Assembly: GCF_000003195.3 (NCBI RefSeq) | Contig: NC_012873.2 | Location: 64,737,615 to 64,801,614 of the forward strand | DNA: 64,000 nucleotides | Source: Sorghum bicolor | Lineage: Eukaryota; Streptophyta; Magnoliopsida; Poales; Poaceae | Reading direction: 5' to 3' | In this document: piece by piece, positions 59,344 through 64,000 of the stretch | Layout of the letters: each line of letters begins with the position of its first letter | How positions within the stretch are numbered: the first letter of the stretch is position 1 | Notes under the pieces: model-generated | Databases searched by the model: none | Seen by the model: the letters and a program-made list of their open reading frames with translations, nothing else | Told to the model about the DNA's origin: nothing | Position numbers and translations under genes: made by a program

Positions 59344-60595
59344 CGTCGCGGCACGACGTGCGGGGGACGCGGGGCGCGGCGTGCGGCGTGCGGCGTGGGC
59401 GGCGTGGCGTGGCGAGGGCGTGGACTCTGGCGATTGGGGTGGGGAAGTCGCCGGTAATCGATGACACCGCGTGTCTATTGCCGCTGCGCCGGCTAGTTGC
59501 ATTTCGTGATGTGCCCGCTTGCTTTGTTCGGCATTCGGCAACTTCGTCTTCACAAATCAGCCTCTCACGAACGTGAAGTGCTGAACTATGCGCCATTTTG
59601 TTACAAACAAAACAAGCAAAAACAGTCAACGATATGAAATTCTCTTTTTTTGCTACGTTGTAAGAAATAATAAAGTTAAAGTTATCTGGTCGTTTGTGTC
59701 AGCTACTCAGCTGTGAATGCACAGAGGCCCGTCGTTGGTTGTTTTTACAGCTTCCACCAAGGAATAGTTCATATGCTCTGAAAACCAAAACATTGGATGA
59801 CAGCGAAGACCAGAAACAAGCCCGGTGTATTCCGCTTAAAGCCTTAAATTGGCATGCATAGGGGATTTACCTGAGCTTTGCTAAAAAAGAAAAACATCAG
59901 GACGGCTTAGCCGGATTGCCCAATATGTTCCAGCAATAATATGATGCGCGTTTTGATCTTATTAATCCAGTCACCAAATACATGTGGAAAAAAAATATAT
60001 GGCAGTGTATGATCTTGTTTGGCAGAACTCTGGATATTACTTTTTTTTTTCTCAAACACCTCTCCACCATGGAATCTGAATCTATCACAAATGCAAATCT
60101 AAGGGCTCGATCCATGGATTTCATGAGCAACATAAGTTGGCCAAAATTTCTCATCATGTCACTAATTACAAAAAAAAAACAGTTTGCTCGTCCTTATTTT
60201 CTCATGTATTCTTCCCTGTCGTGACTCCGGCACGACTCTAGCCATTGTGCGCGCCGACCCTGGCCATGTGGACGTTGCCCTTGGCTGCTATAGTCCCGCC
60301 CTAGCCATGCTAGCCCTAGGTCGTGTTGGGCCACGTTGTGGTCACCACCGGCCACGCCCGGTCTCGCCAAGTCGTGCTGAGGTCACCGCCGGCCGCACTT
60401 GGCCTGCCGGCCATGCCAAACCTTGATGTGGAGGTATAAACCCCTATATCCTAATGGCTCGACATGGCCCGCACCATCGGAGGTGGTCCGACCACAAGAT
60501 GAAGACGTGCGGCGTACGACGCTGATCGACGTGCACCGCAAGACTACAAGAAGATATTATACCAATTACCAAATAAGATACTTTACTTGTAACTC
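59344..60595. other. GeBP-like gene promoter and intergenic DNA
   Basis: 59344-59640 is the likely leader and core promoter of the 308-aa gene. 60200-60430 is GC-rich with GGCCATG/GCCACG repeats of unknown origin. No gene was recognised. Confidence 0.35.
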
Positions 60596-60836
60596 TATCA
60601 CTTCATAGTATATAAGGAGGGGCAGGGGTCCCCTAGAGGACAGATCATACTCAATTCACTATCAAAACAATAAGACGCAAGACGCAGGTATTACGTCCTC
60701 ATGGGGGCCGGACCTGGATAAAATCCTTGTCTATGTCTTGCATCACCATCTAATTCGCAGCTTTCTCACCTGTCTGCCGACAATCTACTACCTTGAGCAT
60801 ACCCCTAGGTAGACTGCCGACCATATTTCATCGACA
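60596..60836 (+). repeat. LTR fragment or 3' part of a solo LTR
   Basis: AGTATATAAGGAGGGGCAGG is a TATA box typical of grass LTRs. It is followed by CAATTCACTATC and a U5-like segment (ATTACGTCCTCATGGGGGCC) ending CGACCATATTTCATCGACA. The 5' limit is not resolved and no body of a retroelement is next to it. Confidence 0.45.
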
Positions 60837-62280
60837 CTTGCCCATGTCACGACTAGTGTCATGATGTTCTGCTTAAGAAGAGGAAGAAGACTCTAACGTG
60901 TGGGTCCAAGGCGTAAGTGAGACAAATGGGAGGAGGACCTGTCACTCATAGGATCTCGTTGGATGGCTATTAGGTCGGCTTAGTAGATCCACTATGGAGC
61001 TCCCCCAATCATTTTTTTCTCAACAACAGTGGGATCCTAGATCCTTGTGTTCCTAGCTTGTAACCTTCATTTCTCACACGAATTTTTAGTCCACATGTGC
61101 TATTAGTAATTATCAAAACCCAAACATGGGCCACTTCCTCCCTCATTGGACGAATACACATGTGGAGGTAGAGATGCGTAATTTAGATACACTCACAGTT
61201 GTTTCATTATCAACTCACGAACAATACACATGAATTTTGTCCTAACACTGCATAGGCATATCAAAATTAGATATTGAAGATGACCATGGGAGAGATCACA
61301 TGGGAGGGACAACCATAGTGGAGAGGATGGCCATCGATCCCACCGTGTTGTTTTGATGTGTGGTCGACGTAGTACAGATGATAGTTTTGTGGTTGACGTA
61401 GTTTCTTGATGGTGGCTTTGCATTTGCATTAAGAGTATTATTTTGCGAAAGGGAAAATTGATGAACAATTCAAAATTGTTCACGGAAGGTTTCACCATGT
61501 TCGTATAGATAGGTCTTTTATGGCCATTTTTATCAGAACTTTGCAGGAGCACTACATATCAATTAAGAAGAAGAGTAAGCAGATTTAGCACATCGCGATA
61601 TTACTTTAGATACTAAGATCACTAACACAATATTTCCTAAAAAAATCATTAACACAGTAACCAAGACCCTGGTTAGCTAAAGCCATGGCTGCAAGGCAGC
61701 CCACAAGCAACTATCCTAAGAGCCATTTATCTTTCACCAGATTGAAAACTTGCACCAGCGAGTTTAGCCCATATTTAAAGATTCTTATGTTTTCTCTCCT
61801 TTGAGATGTTCTAAGACGTATACATGAGCAACACCACAGTTGTTCTCTTTTGTCTTCTGTTGTGGCCCTACAAGGAAGCCAACACTTGTCTTCTGTTATT
61901 GCATATTCTGGCCTAGGAGCATAACCTCTTGACTAGCCCAGGTTTTGAGATGCATCCAAATCACAATCGTGAAAGTGAATTGGATGCAAAGGTGTATTGT
62001 CGTTTATAGCTCTTGATTGCACAAAGCACACATCAGATTGCACAGTCAGTTCAGACCATGATCCTATCAGTTGTGAGAAGTTAGTTGTAGATTAGTCTTT
62101 TTCGTTGTAGATAGATAGATATTTTTTAGGTATACAAATAGATTTTTTAGAGGAGGGAGATAGAAATGTCTCTTGCGAGCCCAATCCATTTGTACTATAA
62201 ACCAAACCTAGGCCATGTCCCGGTTCAAATCAAAGCGTTTTATGGATCACTATCATTAGAAAGGTAAAAATCACCCAATT
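60837..62280. other. intergenic, nothing recognised
   Basis: Short ORFs only, without recognisable domains. No bounded repeat was found. Confidence 0.3.
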
Positions 62281-63425
62281 TGAAACTTGCCGTTACAATT
62301 CTTTTTTTTCTACCTGATCATTACCATTTTCTATATCTTTCGAGTGTCTAGGCCTACTGTCATGCCGTATCTGTGTATGCATCTTTCGTACAGACCAAAA
62401 CACCCCTATTGCTTCTCTCTCCCTCCACTCGCTGACATGCGGGCCTCACACGTTAGCTTTTCCTTCAAACTCGAGCGATCTTCCTCCTTCAACCTCCTCT
62501 CCCTCCACTGTCCAACAAGGGGGAGTGCCAGAGGGGCGTGGCTACTGCACGCGCCGTGCACCCGCGTGGGGCAGCAACAGGGGCTCGCCTACGCACGGTC
62601 GTGGGAGCTACTGATGCAACACACTTGCGTGCCCGTGGGGCGGCAGCGGCGGCGGCTCGCCCATGTGTGGCCATGGAGTCGGTGCAGGAGGGCGGGGCAC
62701 GGACAACTGGGTTAGTGAGCAGGAATGGCACACAAGTCATCCATGCGGCTTCGCCATGGACACCATCGGCATCCACGTGCTATTTTTGCCCCTGCACTTA
62801 GTGTCCCGCAGACTCAAGACCAATGTGGCCATCATGGCTAAATCTTTGGGGCTCGTGTTCTCGCCATCAAAATGTGTTGCTGCAAGATTGGTGACACATT
62901 GCTCACATCGCTTCTCATGTGTATGCCTCCGTGTATGGCTTCAGCCTTTAGCTAGTGATTTCCGACACGGCGCACACTTGACGGACTTGGCATCGCGTAG
63001 CTCGCGCGTAGTCAATGTGTGGCGGCGCTGGTGACCATAGCTCCTCTCGCGTCTATGGCCTCCTCGATGAAATGTCTTAGTTTGAAGTTACGTAGTCCCG
63101 TGCGGGGAGGTTGGGCTCGTGACCGCCTATTGCGGTGCCCACATGTCCTCCCATCTCGCTAAACGCCGTCCTTCTAGCCACCCCCCGACACTCCCCCCTT
63201 GTGGGGCAGTTGTGGTAGAGAAGATTGAAGGAGGAAGATGGCTAGAGGTTGAAGGAGAAGCTAACGTGTGAGAGTGGAGGGAGAGAGAAGCAATAGAGTT
63301 GTTTTGGTCCATATAGAAGATATATAGACGTATATGGTGTGACAATTGGTCCAGACACCCAAAAGACGTAGAAAAGGCAATGATCAGGTAAAAGAAGAAT
63401 TGTAATGACAAGTTTTAGAAGTAAT
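62281..63425. mobile_element. long-inverted-repeat element with GC-rich core (Pack-MULE-like)
   Basis: The left arm (ACTTGCCGTTACAATTC then ACCTGATCATTACC) and the right arm, read on the other strand (ACTTGTCATTACAATTC then ACCTGATCATTGCC), are inverted. Both continue through CTTCTCTCTCCCTCCACTC for about 230 bp. The GC-rich core at 62515-63130 has short ORFs of no recognised family, with repeats such as GGGGCAGCAACAGG/GGGGCGGCAGCGGC. The target duplication is unresolved. Confidence 0.55.
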
Positions 63426-63571
63426 GATAAGTTTTAGAATAGATGAATTGTAATGAAAGACCTCTAAAGTTGAAAAATGGTAATAGTAGGAATTAAAAAA
63501 AAAACCCAAAATCAATCGCGGCCATACCGCCTATGGCACTTGTTTCCCGTGGGATCCTGCTGCTTGCCTCA

Positions 63572-63815
63572 GGCCTTGTTTAGTTCCGAAAAGTGAAAAG
63601 TTTTCGGTACTGTAGCACTTTCGTTTGTTTGTGACAAATATTATCCAATCATGGACTAACTAGGATCAAAAGATTCATCTCGTGATTTACAGCTAAATTG
63701 TGTAATTAGTTTTTGTTTTCGTCTATATTTAATGTTTCATGCATATGTCACAAGATTCGATGTGACAGGGAATCTTGAAAATTTTTTAGTTTTTCAGAGT
63801 AAACTAAACAAGGCC
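63572..63815. mobile_element. GGCCTTGTTTAGTT-family MITE, intact
   Basis: GGCCTTGTTTAGTTCCGAAA and GTAAACTAAACAAGGCC are the ends. TCA duplications lie at 63569-63571 and 63816-63818. It is the best-preserved copy of the family in the window (244 bp) and probably PIF/Harbinger-derived. Confidence 0.8.
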
Positions 63816-63818
63816 TCA

Positions 63819-64000
63819 GTGTGAAGCGTCAACCGGACGGTGCAGTTCACGTTGCCGGTTTAGCACCGAGCCAGCCAGGCAAGTGAGCACATGCTACGTG
63901 CATCGCCCCACTTTACAAAACTGAAGCCGTGTCCTTACGCTGACGGCTCCCTCCGATCCCAGCTCCCAGTCCCACCAGGCCAGCACCCTCTCCTCCCTCC
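63819..64000. other. possible promoter/leader of a gene beyond the window
   Basis: GC rises toward the end. The last 60 bp (CTCCCTCCGATCCCAGCTCCC) looks like a pyrimidine-rich grass 5' leader on the plus strand. No start codon lies within the window. Confidence 0.3.

Noticed and set aside
58780..59464. Plus-strand and minus-strand ORFs of 185-213 aa over the GeBP-like gene
   Set aside because: Out-of-frame shadows of the GC-rich coding sequence.

Overview
The window looks like nuclear DNA of a panicoid grass, probably Andropogoneae (Sorghum-like). Genes have GC-rich first exons and GT-AG introns, the TTTGCCGAGTGTC-type CACTA family and the GGCCTTGTTTAGTT MITE family are abundant, and transposons are nested. 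The species is an inference from sequence style; no database was searched.

Six host genes can be supported, several rebuilt exon by exon with every junction in frame: a DUF7036-type membrane-anchored protein (477-2292, -), a p24 cargo receptor (3261-5811, -), a WAT1/UMAMIT-type EamA transporter (12228-14686, -), a plastid soluble inorganic pyrophosphatase (47712-52151, +), and two neighbouring GeBP/DUF573 transcription-factor-like genes (53957-56143 and 58417-59343, -). The first GeBP-like gene appears to be an internally duplicated, fused form. These genes are unrelated housekeeping or regulatory loci and form no pathway together.

The 16.5-34.5 kb block is nested mobile DNA. An older repeat of about 182 bp was split by a CACTA element (16532-34481), which was split in turn by a complete, young Ty3/gypsy chromovirus (17918-31770). 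The retroelement has 4029-bp LTRs differing at only four positions I could find, a perfect CTCTG target duplication, an initiator-tRNA-Met primer site, and an intact 1494-aa Gag-Pol ending in a chromodomain.

The most unusual feature is a separate 155-aa ORF upstream of gag (22438-22905). Its first 21 residues after Met copy the histone H3 N-terminal tail (16/21 identical by eye). The ARKS motif around K9 is kept, while H3 K4, K14, K18 and K23 are all replaced. A helical segment, a SUMO-interaction-like motif and an acidic tail follow. The same element encodes a chromodomain, so a histone-mimic/reader pair inside one retrotransposon is plausible. The LTR also holds a possible short spliced acidic reading frame using a GC-AG intron.

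The remainder is intergenic DNA rich in small DNA transposons: Stowaway, Tourist/Harbinger-like and CACTA MITEs, a 1-kb Mutator-type foldback with a 10-bp target duplication, LINE fragments (one in a pyrophosphatase intron), microsatellites, and stretches where nothing could be recognised.
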